64,000 nt of DNA from Okapia johnstoni. Its lineage: Eukaryota > Chordata > Mammalia > Artiodactyla > Giraffidae. A program made the translations under genes and the position numbers. This document shows positions 1 through 9,439 of this stretch, in pieces (position 1 is the first letter of the stretch; each line of letters begins with the position of its first letter). The stretch is from NCBI GenBank assembly GCA_024291935.2, contig CM044315.1, positions 79,466,385-79,530,384 of the forward strand. Direction: 5' to 3'. The notes beneath the pieces are model-generated. The model worked only from the letters and a program-made list of their open reading frames with translations. It was not told where the DNA came from and made no database searches.

Positions 1-718
1 CTGGTCCAGAGACCCCCAAGCCCCTTACAGCCAACCCCCAGATACACCACACCCTAGTCAGTACAAAAAACTAGATCATCCAGTTTGTTCAGCAAACAGG
101 AATGCTCCAGAGGTTTGAATCCAAAAGGGGGGGGGGGGGGGCGCTGCCAGGTAGTGCATACACAGCGTGCTTTCAGACAAGGCCTCTAAGAGCTGTTGAG
201 CCCACGCTGATCACCTTTGTGAAATGTGGGCTGACTGATAACTCAAAGAGCCCTGGGATGAGTTAGTTCCTGTTGCCGTGGGAACTCCAGATCTCACTGC
301 ATTGTCAAGTCGCAGCAGAGAGGCTGTATTCACACGACTGGGCACTGATTAAAAACTGGAAGAAAAACATTCTCAGCGCCCTGCCGGCTTGTACAGTGAG
401 GTCCCAGCAGTGTGCAAATTCAAAGAGGAGCTCCCAAGTGGAATTGTGTGGCTTGTTCCTCATTCTCTGCCACTTATTGCCCCCCAGGGTTCTTCAAGGC
501 CTAGAGAGGCTCACGCAAGAGCTGGCAACCATCATCTCCATTAAACAGATGGGGAAACTGAGGGCGGCAGCCTCGGACGGCACATACTGAGGAGCTGTGA
601 TTGCGAGGAAACCAACGGGCCCTAACGCTGAGGAGACCCAGGCAAGCCAGGAGCTGCAGGCAGTGAGGGAGGGAGGAGGCCGGGGGTGGGGCGAAGGGAG
701 GGGCTGCGCAAGACTCAC
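1..718 (-). other. RNF220 intron downstream of exon d (partial)
   Basis: This begins with the exon d donor and runs out of the window. It holds a run of 15 G at 127-141 (possible G-quadruplex on the plus strand). I see no exon, no clear interspersed repeat and no other feature. Confidence 0.6.
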
Positions 719-761
719 CATTCAGTCGGGTCTGCCGGTTGGCTCGCACTCGCAGGAAGGT
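719..761 (-). CDS. RNF220: RNF220 exon d: 43-nt basic exon beside the CpG island
   Basis: Fourteen codons read TFLRVRANRQTRLN, plus one base (G) that begins the next Ala codon (expected ARIGKMKRRKQ in the following exon, outside the window). The acceptor is attttctcccag and the donor is gtgagt. The segment is strongly basic (four Arg in fourteen residues) and leads into the basic part of RNF220. The exon lies at the edge of a CpG island that extends upstream of it on the minus strand. It is therefore the natural first shared exon for a short transcript starting in the island. There is no in-frame ATG between the exon and the in-frame stop at 1104-1106. Confidence 0.94.
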
Positions 762-1103
762 CTGGGAGAAAATCCCGGGCAGATGCAAAAAAAGAGAAGA
801 CAGCGTCAGCGCGGCCGGGAATCCCAGCCCCCGCCCCCAGCCCCGGACCCCGGTCCAGGCCTGCCCCGCCCCAAACAGCCCGTAAACAAAACCTACTTCC
901 TCCCTCCCGCCGGCCCCTCCCTGCTCCGCCGGCCGCTCCGGGCCCTCGGCATAGCCGCCGGGGGCTGCTCTAGCGGGCCCCGGAGGCCGCCGCGCGGTGC
1001 CGCCCCAGCCCCGGCCTCCGGCGCTCCGGGCCCCGCGGCCGCCCGGCCGGCGAGGGCGGCGATGCGGGCGGATTCCCCCCGGCTGCCCGGCGGCGGCGGC
1101 ACC

Positions 1104-1130
1104 TCAGCTCCCAGCGGCGGCGGCGGCCAT
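1104..1130 (-). other. Upstream ORF of eight codons in the CpG island
   Basis: An ATG overlapping the YY1-like core opens a tiny frame, MAAAAAGS, ending in TGA at 1104-1106. Any transcript starting upstream of 1130 on the minus strand would carry it. Its stop codon is in the same frame as exon d. Whether it is translated cannot be told from sequence. Confidence 0.4.
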
Positions 1131-1139
1131 GTTGGCCTC

Positions 1140-1151
1140 GATCACGTGATC
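1140..1151. promoter_or_regulatory. 12-bp perfect palindrome with CACGTG E-box
   Basis: The sequence gatcacgtgatc is a perfect palindrome centred on a TCACGTGA core, the form bound by bHLH-zip factors such as USF, MITF and TFE. It lies about ten bases from a YY1-like core (gccatgtt, 1126-1133) inside the CpG island. Confidence 0.55.
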
Positions 1152-2099
1152 CGCCGCCGTCGCGCGCCGGGGGTGAAAGTTCAAGAAGTGGTGGGGGTGG
1201 AGGGGTGGGTCTGCAGGACCAGGGCCAGGAAACAGCTGCTCGCACTCAGGCAGCAACAGGCTGAGGCCGGCAGGGGTTCCTCCCACTCCCCGCAAAAACC
1301 AACCCGCCCCGGTTTTAGCGGCTGCGAGGTCCTCCCACCCAACTCCACGCCCCTTCCTAGCGCGGGGCTTCTTCCGTCCCGGAGCCCCGCCCGGCTCCCG
1401 CCTCCTGCGCCGCTACCCCTTTGCTGGGGAGGTGGCGTAGGACTTCCTGATCGCCGCGGGCCATGCCACCGCACGTCCCGACTGTCCAGCCCCCAGTCCC
1501 TAGCATTTCAGCAGTCTGGACACTAGCGGATTCCCAACATTTCAGCTGTTTTCTGGACAACCCCTGGAGCTGCCACTGGTAACGCACAGCCACAAGTTGG
1601 AACCCAGCATCCCTCAAACAAGTGCTTTCCTCCAGGATTCTCAGTTTCTAACGGGATACCACCATGCACTATGGTGTGCCCACACCAGAAACTTGAAAGT
1701 GAGTCGTCCTTGATCCCACCCTCCTTCAGTTTCTCGCGCTCAATTCTTCTCTCACCTCAGAGTCTACCTTTAAAGGTCTTTTAAACCTTCTCATCTCCAC
1801 CTCTGTGTATCTCCTACTTATCCTTCTAGACCTGTTTGAAAAATATAATTTCTTCTCTACTCCAATCTCTACCCTCAGTATAGCTTATACAGATTTTTAT
1901 CAGACCATTCCAGGGACGGGACCTTGTGTGAGTCATGAGTGAACCCAGAGCTCGGCACAGCACTTGGCACAGTCAAGACATCCCTGTGTATTTCTTCAGT
2001 CGCTATACCTATCTTGGATTTGCTGCTGTAGTTCATAATCTTACTGAGCTCTCTAAATTTGCAGCTGTCTCCCATCTGGCCTTCTGAGCTCCAGCTTTC

Positions 2100-2440
2100 T
2101 TCTCTGTACCCCATCCTTCACACTACATGATCTTCCTATCGTGCAAAATTGACCCTCTTTCCTTCTTCCCCTTTAAATCTTTCATTGGTTCTCCACTGAG
2201 ATGATCTGCATACAGGTCATCTCTGATCTGTTCTGCCTGCTTCTCCAGACTCCTACCATTCCTGCTCTCTCCTTTTGCCTTCCTGACACTCAGCTTTGCA
2301 GAGCTACCTGTAGCTCTTTGAGCACTCCATACTCTGCACTCTGGGCTAGGTTATTCTCCATGCACTCCTATTCCCTGCTTGGTTAACTATTGTTCATCCT
2401 ACAGGACTCGGGGTGAGAAGACTTTACATTTCCCCCAATG
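2100..2440 (+). repeat. L2 LINE fragment
   Basis: Old copy of the L2 reverse-transcriptase C-terminal end and 3' region, recognised by the cttcccctttaaatctttcattggttctcc type segment followed by the CT-rich ccttcctgacactcag tract. Weaker L2 similarity extends back to about 1640. Confidence 0.6.
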
Positions 2441-2649
2441 TTGGGTTAATTGCTTCCTCTTTAGTTTTCACAGTCCCTTGGCTTCACTTTGAATTTGGAT
2501 ATTTTGATTGTTTGGACCTGTCCCTTCTCCCTGGGAGCTCATCTCCATGCAGTCACCCACCACAGGGTCTGGCATGCAGAAGAAATCCGTGGGAAGGAGA
2601 GGAGAATGTTTATGAGGGAAGTTCCTGAGCCCACCTGGAGGGCTGGGAA

Positions 2650-2860
2650 GCAATCTAGGATTCAGGGCCAGACAGACTCAGCCTGACTTGGTTCTTCACA
2701 TATATGAGTGCTTAGAAAAGTCACTTCTCTCTAGGCCTGTTTCCTTAGCAATAAATTGGGGCAATGAATCCTAGCTTGCACAGTTGCTATGAGGGTAAAG
2801 TGAGGTAATGGTTTAAAGGGATAGGTAACCCAGCAGGGGCTAAGTAAATGGGAATCCAAA
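2650..2860 (+). repeat. MIR SINE
   Basis: Degenerate MIR core: gaaaagtcacttctct, cctgtttccttagcaataaa and a gttgctatgagggtaaa segment in consensus order. Confidence 0.65.
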
Positions 2861-2964
2861 ACAGAAACCAGTACTCTCTGATTTCAAAGCCAAGTGTGAT
2901 GATTTCTTTAAACAACATAATTGAGCAACTACTACATGCCAGGCATTGTGTATAGATCAGGGAA

Positions 2965-3330
2965 TTCGAGCTTCACCTCTACCAGTTCCCCTTGTGTTTT
3001 ACATTCTAACAAAACCGAGCTGCTGGTGGGTCCCCAGATACATCATTCTGTGTTACACCTCTGTGCCCTTTGCACATAGTGTTGCCTTGGTCGGGAATAT
3101 CCTTTCTTCCTTGTCCACCAAAGTGAACTCCTGCTCATTCTGTTCAGTCATTACCTTCCCTGTGAATCTTACTCTGATTTTTCTCTTTCCACTGTGCTGT
3201 CCTAGAAACTTATTTACACTCCCATCATAGCATTTAAAGCACTTAGAAATTATCTATCTGCAAATCTAACCCCTTGAAGGCAAGGACACTGGGCTGAGAA
3301 TGAGTACTAGATAAATGGTTGAGTAAAACC
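2965..3330 (+). repeat. L2 LINE 3' fragment
   Basis: CT-rich L2 3' end, including tgtgccctttgcacatagtg and ccttgaaggcaaggacac, ending in a tagataaatg type tail. A short inverted L2 piece (aattgagcaactactacatgcc) precedes it at 2915-2950. Confidence 0.55.
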
Positions 3331-3373
3331 AGGGAGTAAAGAAGGATAAGATGTTTTTGCCTTAGAGAGCGCG

Positions 3374-3384
3374 CCCCCCCCCCC
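3374..3384. repeat. Poly-C run (11)
   Basis: Uninterrupted C tract between an L2 end and an MLT1 start. Confidence 0.9.
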
Positions 3385-3414
3385 AAATCTAATGCAAGAG
3401 TGAGTCTTATCATG

Positions 3415-3845
3415 ATAGATAAAGTAGGTTCACAATTCTTCACAGTTTCTCCTATCAGGAGCTGCATTTCCTCATCCCTTGAGTATGAATTAGCCCTGTG
3501 ACTTGCTCTGCCAAGTGATGGGTGAGTTCCAGAGTCTAAGCCTCAAGAGGCCTTGCAGCTTTGGCCTTCGCCCTCTTGGCATGACACTGCCCTGAGACTG
3601 CCAAGTAAGGCAGTCAGTCTAACCTACTGGAGGATGATAGTCCATATGGAAGAAAATCAAGATCCCTGATCTCCAAACATGTGGTGAGGCCATTTTGGAC
3701 TTTCCAGTCCAGCTAGTCCTCCCGCTGAATGAGCTTCGTGAATGAGGAAAGGTATAGTCAACTGACAGAATCATGAGAAATCAAAGTTGTCTTAAGCCAC
3801 TAAGTTTGGGGATGACTTGTTATATACTTGTGGATAAAGGAAACA
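3415..3845 (+). repeat. MLT1-type MaLR solo LTR
   Basis: Recognised by cctatcaggagctgcatttc, gccctgtgacttgctctg, cctcaagaggccttgcag and the terminal taagccactaagtttggg...cttgttatata. No internal retroviral coding sequence is attached. Confidence 0.75.
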
Positions 3846-3854
3846 TTAAATGGG

Positions 3855-4160
3855 TGATAACAGTATAGGATGATCAGAGCAGTGACAGGGACATGCAGGG
3901 GTCATGAGAATGCTAATCCAGAAAGGCTTCCTAGAGCAGAGGAGATTGGGGCAGTTTGTTGAATAAATAGAAATTTGATGGGGTCCGGGTAAAATAATCC
4001 CATTAAAAACAGCATGTATAAAAACACACAGAGGCAAGAAAGGAATGGCACAGCCAAGGAGTGGTTAGCATTAATCTGGCGAGCATAGACCACAGGATTC
4101 ACAGAAGGTATTAGGGATGGAAGCTGGAAATACAGGTTGACTCTAAATCACAGAGGCCTT
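3855..4160 (-). repeat. L2 LINE fragment, inverted
   Basis: Antisense L2-type text (ccagaaaggcttcctagagc, caagaaaggaatggcacagcc) following the MLT1 end. Confidence 0.45.
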
Positions 4161-5406
4161 GGTGTCATTCCTTAGCACACCTAGCCTGTGCCTAGCATGC
4201 CATGTCTGTGCCTGATGGTTACTCTCCCTGGCTTAGCAAATAGTGGGGCTGATGCTGTGACTGAAGTAGAGAGAAGAGCCTCCAAAGGCAGGACTCTGTT
4301 TCCCTTGGGAGTAAAATTCTCTGGGATGGAGCCTTATCTCCCTACTCCAGAATTCCTTCAAGTTGGGTCATTGCTCCATCTTGAAGCAGGATTGTCTAGG
4401 TGAGGACTGACTGCCTTTCTCAAACTAGGGCTCACAAGGGTAGGGATCCCTCCCCAGAGCTGAAACTTTGGGCTCTGTACTTTGAGTCGCATACAGAAGC
4501 ATCGAGCAGAGGAGGTGCCAGTGTAAGCTGGTGTACAGTCTGCACGCGGTACTTCACTCACCAAGCTTTGCACCCTGATGCCAGGCTGTGTCAGTGGGGA
4601 GGGAGGGGCACCCAGAGAGAAGACCTCAAATTCCAGGAAAGGCTTCCAGAGTGCCAGCAGTGACCCTGGTTCCGTGCCCCAGATGACAGGTCCCTGCCGC
4701 CTTGTCTCTTTGCATTAGTCAGGGCTGCGTTTCCCTTTTCACATCACAGCTCCCTGAGAAGCCCCGCAGCCATTTAGGCACATATTCCTTGGAGCAGGCC
4801 CTGTGTTGCACCTTCTGACTGGGGCTCCTGCAAGTGGGGCTCTGTTCCTTCTCAGACACAAGCTTCTCGGGAAGCCCTTTCTCCTTTCTCCTTTCCTCCA
4901 CAAAGAAGGTCTGGATAAGCTGGGATGTTCCCCTTCCCCTTATGTCCCGCTCCTGCTTTGCTGCTTGAGGATTGTATGGTTATTCCGGTTCTGTTTGCCC
5001 AAGGCACTCACAGGCAGTATCCCTCCACAACCCCCAACCCACCCCATGCCCGACATGATGGTGTGGCAGAATTGATGGCTCTTTGCTCAGGGGATTCTGG
5101 TTTTGAAGTGTGAAGTCTTTAGGTGATGCTGGGCCACATCCCTGGGTCCCTGATGACACTGAACCCTAGAAGGTAGATGGCTGGGATGCTTCAGAAGAGC
5201 CCACCCGGGCCCAGATGACCTTGGCATCTCTCCCTCAAGTCCGTCTATGTAAGGCACATTCCGTGACACCTGTGCCTTCTGGTTCACTCAGGGTCACTAG
5301 ACACAGTTCAGTCCTTCTCCCGCTCCCCATCTCCCAGGGAGAGGAGAAGTTAACTGCAGGTTAACTCTGAAGGACTCATCCAAGTGCGCAGCCCTCCCCT
5401 GCTCAC

Positions 5407-5508
5407 CTGGTATCTGTCTGAGTGGTGCAGGTCATCGGTGGCTGATGAGTGTGGTGATGCCGTCGGAGACTCTCCTTCCCTCTTGATGGAAGCAGACAAC
5501 AAGAGGGA
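5407..5508 (-). CDS. RNF220: RNF220 exon c: Ser-rich 34-residue segment
   Basis: This 102-nt exon encodes exactly 34 codons in phase 0-0. It begins SLLLSASIKREGESPTASP and continues HSSATDDLHHSDRYQ. It is a polar, Ser/Thr-rich stretch with two S/T-P sites (SPT, SPH-type) and an IKRE motif that resembles a sumoylation consensus (psi-K-x-E would need IKxE; here it is IKRE, which fits). Both modifications are inferences from motifs only. The acceptor is tttcttctttcag and the donor is gtgagc. Because the exon is a multiple of three and phase-neutral on both sides, it could be skipped without disturbing the frame. Confidence 0.94.
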
Positions 5509-5879
5509 CTGAAAGAAGAAAAAGGACACATGGCCTCAGTCCGAGTGAGACCTACAGTCCATCCCCTAGGGTGTCCGGTCCTATGGAGCGTTTAGCAGAG
5601 AGGCAGAGAAAAGGAGGACAGAGGGGTGGAGGCTACACTTGAGATTCTAAAGGCATGTGGTCAGGCCCCGGAGTCTGGTTGTGGGAGGGGATGGCTTGAT
5701 CCTGGGGATGGGTGGAGGCCCCTGGAGAGGGTCCAGTCTTCTCCACCCCAACTAATCTCTGTCCCTGTGGGGCAGGCCTCCCAGGGGGCTGAGGCTATAT
5801 AGGCTTTGTTCTCCCATAGGGAGCAGAGACTCTGGGACCCTGAAGGATTGGGGTAGAGCCACATCCCTGCCACTCTGCC

Positions 5880-6130
5880 TGCCCCTAATAAAGGCTGGTG
5901 GCAGCCCCGCTATGGAGACAGTAAATTAAATAGTATGTATGAGTTTCCTCCGTGCAGCTAGGGATGTGCGCCGGCTCCACTTCTCCCTGCGCTGTGCCAA
6001 CGACCCCAGCAAAAACCACAGCAAAACTAATCCCCCCCCCGTGTCAATCCCCCACGGCCTCTTCTACATACGCCCGCAGTTTAGATTAATAAACTGTCTG
6101 TTTTAAACTGTGCGCGAGCTGCACAGTTCT
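5880..6130. promoter_or_regulatory. Candidate conserved noncoding element
   Basis: A repeat-free, compositionally clean block between G+C-rich intron sections, with gattaataaactgtctg, a second ttttaaactgtgcgcg and a taaattaaatagtatgtatg motif. The aaactgt core is repeated directly. It resembles an enhancer by texture only; conservation was not tested. Confidence 0.4.
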
Positions 6131-6244
6131 AAATACCACATGGCACGTTCAGCCTGCTCTTGCTGGCTCGTGCCAAGGCCTGTTCAGCTGCAAACTGGGG
6201 GCCTGGAGGCCTGAAAGCAATCCATACTTCCCGCGCCCTGCCCG

Positions 6245-6262
6245 CCCCCCCCCCCCCCCCCC
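6245..6262. repeat. Poly-C run (18)
   Basis: Uninterrupted C18 tract; length is likely polymorphic and error-prone. Confidence 0.9.
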
Positions 6263-6829
6263 GCATCTTCTCTAGCCTGCACAGCTCTGAGCCGGAAGCA
6301 TACAATTCCCTTGGAGGCCTCCCCAGCCTAGAAAACCATGCCAAATAGCCAGTGACAGCCCAAAGAAAGCAATCTGGGAAAGATGGAGCAGCCATTTATC
6401 CTTCATCTCCGACTGAGCCTTAGGATGTGACCCGCATGCGGTGGCCACGCTGCACATCCTCACGCCTGAGGGCCCTGGGAGGGGAGGGGGCAGCTGCTGG
6501 TCTGGCAGGGCTCCCTGACTTGGCCTCAGCCCAGAAGCTGGATTGGGGAGGAGGCCGGGCAGGATCTGGGGTGGGATGCCCTGCAACTCGGAGCCCCTTC
6601 CTCACTCACCCCAGCCCAGTGGAAGGCCCAGTGGGTGCCTCAGCCCCCAGCTCAGAGAAGAGGTGGGCTTTCAGGCAATGTCCTCCTCCTCCTCCTCCGG
6701 TCCCAAGGAGGATGCTGAGGAGGGACGACATCGTGGGGCCCCCGCCCCTCCATCAGGAGAAAGCTTGAGCTCGTTTGCTTGCGCACTTTCTCTCGCTCAT
6801 TCTCTCTAGGTTAGAAGCCCTGAGAGGCC

Positions 6830-7090
6830 TCAGAATTACACCTGGGGCAAGCGGAATAAAAAAAGGTCACTGGCGCTTTTTAAACATGGACCAAAAAGCA
6901 GTAAAATGTGTTTTGAAAAAAAAAATCCCGGCATTAAATCATGACTTTTTGCCTGGCTCTTCGCCTCATTAAAAGTGGCCTTTTGGAAGGTAAAATTATC
7001 ATTGTAAGCGATAAGATCTTTAAGAAAATAATTCACGGCTTCTTCACCCTTTAATATGATAGCCGCCACCGGCTAATTTTTTTCTTAATG
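6830..7090. promoter_or_regulatory. Candidate conserved noncoding element
   Basis: AT-rich, repeat-free island in a G+C-rich intron. Motifs include gcattaaatcatgac, taaaattatcattgtaagcg, a GATA-type gcgataagatc and ccggctaattttttt. The dense mix of TAAT cores and GATA sites is typical of developmental enhancers. Confidence 0.5.
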
Positions 7091-7924
7091 GCAACGAGGC
7101 CATCAATCTTGTCTGAGGCCCCCTCGCCCTCTCCTCCTCCTCCCTCCCTCCTTCTCCCTGTCCTCTCAGTCTCTTGCTTGAACCTTATACCTCGTGCCTT
7201 TTCCACCCATGACCTGCTTCCCTAAAGCCCGGGTCAAGGCAGGAGACAGACCCTGAAACCCTCAGCTTTGGGGGTGTGAGCTTATATCTAGAAGTGAGTA
7301 AGTGGTGGCCATTGCCTCCGAATCTGATTATCAATAATCCAGACATCGGTGGTTGCAGGAATCCGCACATGTTTAAGATTTCCTGTGTAAGTATTCTGAT
7401 GGGGTAGGGGTAGGTGAGTGGGTGTGCATCTGTGTATGTGGGGAACCAAGTATGTATGTTGTCTGTGTCTGTGCTTTGAACACAGGCCTCACTGGGGTCA
7501 AGTCCCCAGCCTTGCCAGCTGCGCTCGGGTGTCACGTCAATGGTTGTGCCTGACCTGGCAGCTTGTCCGTGACCTGTCTCCCTTAACCACAGCCATTGAA
7601 GACTGCAGGCTGGGCCAGGCTTAGCCAGTGTGACTTCTCCTCCCACACCTTGTCCCTTTAGGGCTGGGAGGGCTTTGGTTCCTTGGCCAGGGCCTGCATC
7701 TGTCCAGGGCTGGGTTAGGTCCCCTGCCCCTCCTCTGTCCACCTTGCTGTGTTGAGTGTGTGAAGGTGTAGAGTCCACTCCTTTAGACAGGCCTGCAGGG
7801 CAGATGGGCCAACCCCCTGGAAGTAATATTGTCACTCTGGCTCCTTTTCCCAAAGCTGCCCTCTCAGAGGTCACCTGTGCCTATAAAGACATCTAAACAC
7901 AACAGCCTCCTTCTCCAGCCCTCC

Positions 7925-8150
7925 TGTTTGACATGGGACTACCCATGACAGTTTGGAATTTTTCTCTCTTAGGACCTCAGGACACCATGCTCTCCTGTGC
8001 CCCTCCTCACTCATCACTGTTCCTATTCTGCTCCTTCCCTGGCTCTGGGCCTTCTCTTGACCCTGCCCCCACAGGAGTCCCAGAGTCTCTTCTTGGCTTT
8101 TGCTCTAATCTCTCCACACACACTCAACTGACTGATTTCATCCATTCTGA
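7925..8150 (+). repeat. L2 LINE fragment
   Basis: CT-rich L2 ORF/3' text (ctcctgtgcccctcctcac, ctgctccttccctggctctg), interrupted by the SINE that follows; L2-like sequence resumes after it. Confidence 0.5.
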
Positions 8151-8263
8151 GGAATTCCCTGGCGGATCAGTGGTTTGGACTCTGCACTTTCACTGCCAAG
8201 GTTGCAGGTTCAGCCCCTGGTTGGGGAACTAAGATTCTACAAGCCTTGTGGCACAGCCAGAAA
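8151..8263 (+). repeat. CHR-type tRNA-related SINE
   Basis: Starts gaattccctggcggatcag, has a B-box-like ggttgcaggttcagcccctg, then ggttggggaactaagattct and ggcacagcc, the standard artiodactyl CHR layout. Confidence 0.85.
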
Positions 8264-8529
8264 GTAAGTTTCATCCATTCAGCACTCAGTCCTCACTCCC
8301 TATAGAAAGGGCTGAGGATTCCTGCCTTTACAAGTCATTATGAGAATTTATTAAGACAGGATGCCACTTTACTGAGGGGTGGGGGAAAGAGGACACTCGG
8401 TGATTAAGGGTTTAGTCTTCCTTCCCAGGTCCCCACTCCTTCAAAACATCATCCCCCTTGGGGACGCAGTACCGTCTACCTCTGTGGCCACCTATGAGAA
8501 TTCTCGGTTCGAGTCATGCCATCCTGCTG

Positions 8530-8800
8530 AGGCCTCTGGCCCCTCTTTTGAGCCACTGTCCTTCACTCTTCCTTTCTCCATCTGATGCTTTCAAGCTTCC
8601 CTTTCATAGTGTCTGTTCAGAGAGTCAGATGGTCTCAAATGAGCCCCACATCCTCTGTGGTTCCCTGATGCCCTCAGGACAAAGCACATGCACTCATCCC
8701 ATGGTCTGGCTTTCTAAGGCCCTGCACCAGCTGTCTTGACCTGCATGTCTATATTTTTCTTTACCTGCTGCAGCTCACCTTCCTCCTTTTGGGTCTCTCC
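8530..8800 (+). repeat. L2 LINE 3' fragment
   Basis: Includes tggctttctaaggccctgcac and ccagctgtcttgacctgc, the L2 segment encoding the YKALHDL-like end of the reverse transcriptase, here decayed. Confidence 0.6.
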
Positions 8801-9060
8801 AGATTTATAGTGTCTGGGTCCCCCACTCCCCCGGTTCATCCTTGGCTTTGACCCCATCCTGACTGGAAGAGGAGGGAGTCAGATGAGCATACTCCAGCTC
8901 CCACTCGTGCCTGAGTGCCCAGGGCAGCCCGAGACCTCAGGTGGAGGATCAAACCCTGAAGACAGCTGGGGATCCAAGAAGAGCTCCTTTTTCTCAGGAA
9001 CCAGTTCTGAGTGGGCCTACGTTAGGATGGGTAGGAAAAAACACACAATTGTCCACCTAC

Positions 9061-9106
9061 CTTGGGGGTGCCTGGAGCCATGGCATCCTTCAGAAGTGAA
9101 TTCTTG
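9061..9106 (-). CDS. RNF220: RNF220 exon b: 46-nt small exon
   Basis: This very short exon contributes one base (C) that completes a Ser codon, followed by fifteen codons reading KNSLLKDAMAPGTPK. This matches the RNF220 linker after the LEQLAQL segment. The acceptor is the pyrimidine-rich ttctttcttggcag and the donor is gtaggt. It ends in phase 0, so exon c starts a fresh codon. Its length is not a multiple of three, so skipping it would break the frame. The peptide has no recognisable fold and is likely a flexible linker. Assignment rests on the peptide, the splice sites and perfect phase compatibility with both neighbours. Confidence 0.93.
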
Positions 9107-9439
9107 CTGCCAAGAAAGAAGAGAACAGGGTGACCATTCCACTTGCTGCCCAGGGCATGCAAGAGAACAGCAAGAAGACCCCAGGGGGAGAAGACAGCCA
9201 GTGTTGCCCAGCTCAGCTCAGCCTCCACTGGGGGCCAGGGGCCAGAGTTGGCTCCTAGGCGGGGGTACAGACACAAGGCATGGCAGGCTGTCTTGTGGAT
9301 CTGAGGGAAGGGGCTTCACCTGACCCATCCTATCAGCCCTGAGGATTCCGCCTGTCCTACCCCCTCCCCTCCATCCCCTGTCCCCAGCCTGCACTTAGCT
9401 CCTGTGGGAGTGGGGTGATGGAACTGACATGGCTCTTGT

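Larger units (their letters stand above)
780..1480 (-). promoter_or_regulatory. CpG island, probable internal RNF220 promoter
   Basis: The region is very rich in CpG and G+C, with many GC-box-like runs (ccccgcc, ggggcgg), unlike the flanking intron, which is CpG-poor. It lies directly upstream of exon d in the direction of transcription. The core near 1120-1151 holds a YY1-like site (gccatgtt) and a perfect E-box palindrome. Short RNF220 isoforms lacking the N-terminus are, as I recall, annotated in other mammals, and a start here would explain them. Orientation is inferred from the gene; divergent transcription is equally possible. No TATA box is visible. Confidence 0.7.
762..5406 (-). other. 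RNF220 intron between exons c and d
   Basis: From low to high coordinates it contains the CpG island, an L2 block around 1640-2440, a MIR, more L2, an MLT1-type LTR and another L2 relic. I see nothing definable in 1480-1640 or in 4160-5406; the latter is mixed-composition DNA with no supported exon, although the acceptor-proximal part is directly upstream of the donor of exon c. Confidence 0.7.
5509..9060 (-). other. RNF220 intron between exons b and c
   Basis: Contains two enhancer-like blocks (5880-6130 and 6830-7090), a poly-C tract, L2 relics split by a SINE, and G+C-rich filler. In 5509-5880, 6263-6830 and 7100-7920 I see no gene; (tcc)n occurs at about 6680-6700 and CT-rich DNA at 7120-7160. 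A 229-codon open frame on the minus strand at 7185-7874 has no recognisable protein. Confidence 0.7.

Noticed and set aside
501..788. Apparent minus-strand protein starting MHLPGIFSQ and running into TFLRVRANRQTRLN
   Set aside because: The first codon is TTG, not ATG, and the segment before TFLRV is the intron with its acceptor. The real coding part is only 719-761.
597..1526. 309-codon open frame on the plus strand across the CpG island
   Set aside because: Composition-driven (Pro/Gly/Arg/Ala-rich), no recognisable domain, no ATG at its start (GTG-type only), and it overlaps RNF220 exon d and the island on the other strand.
3415..3845. Possible endogenous retrovirus
   Set aside because: Only MLT1-type LTR sequence with no internal coding region, and likewise at 15470-16215 and 17385-17868.
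7185..7874. 229-codon minus-strand open frame
   Set aside because: No domain, low-complexity composition, no splice or promoter context; likely chance.
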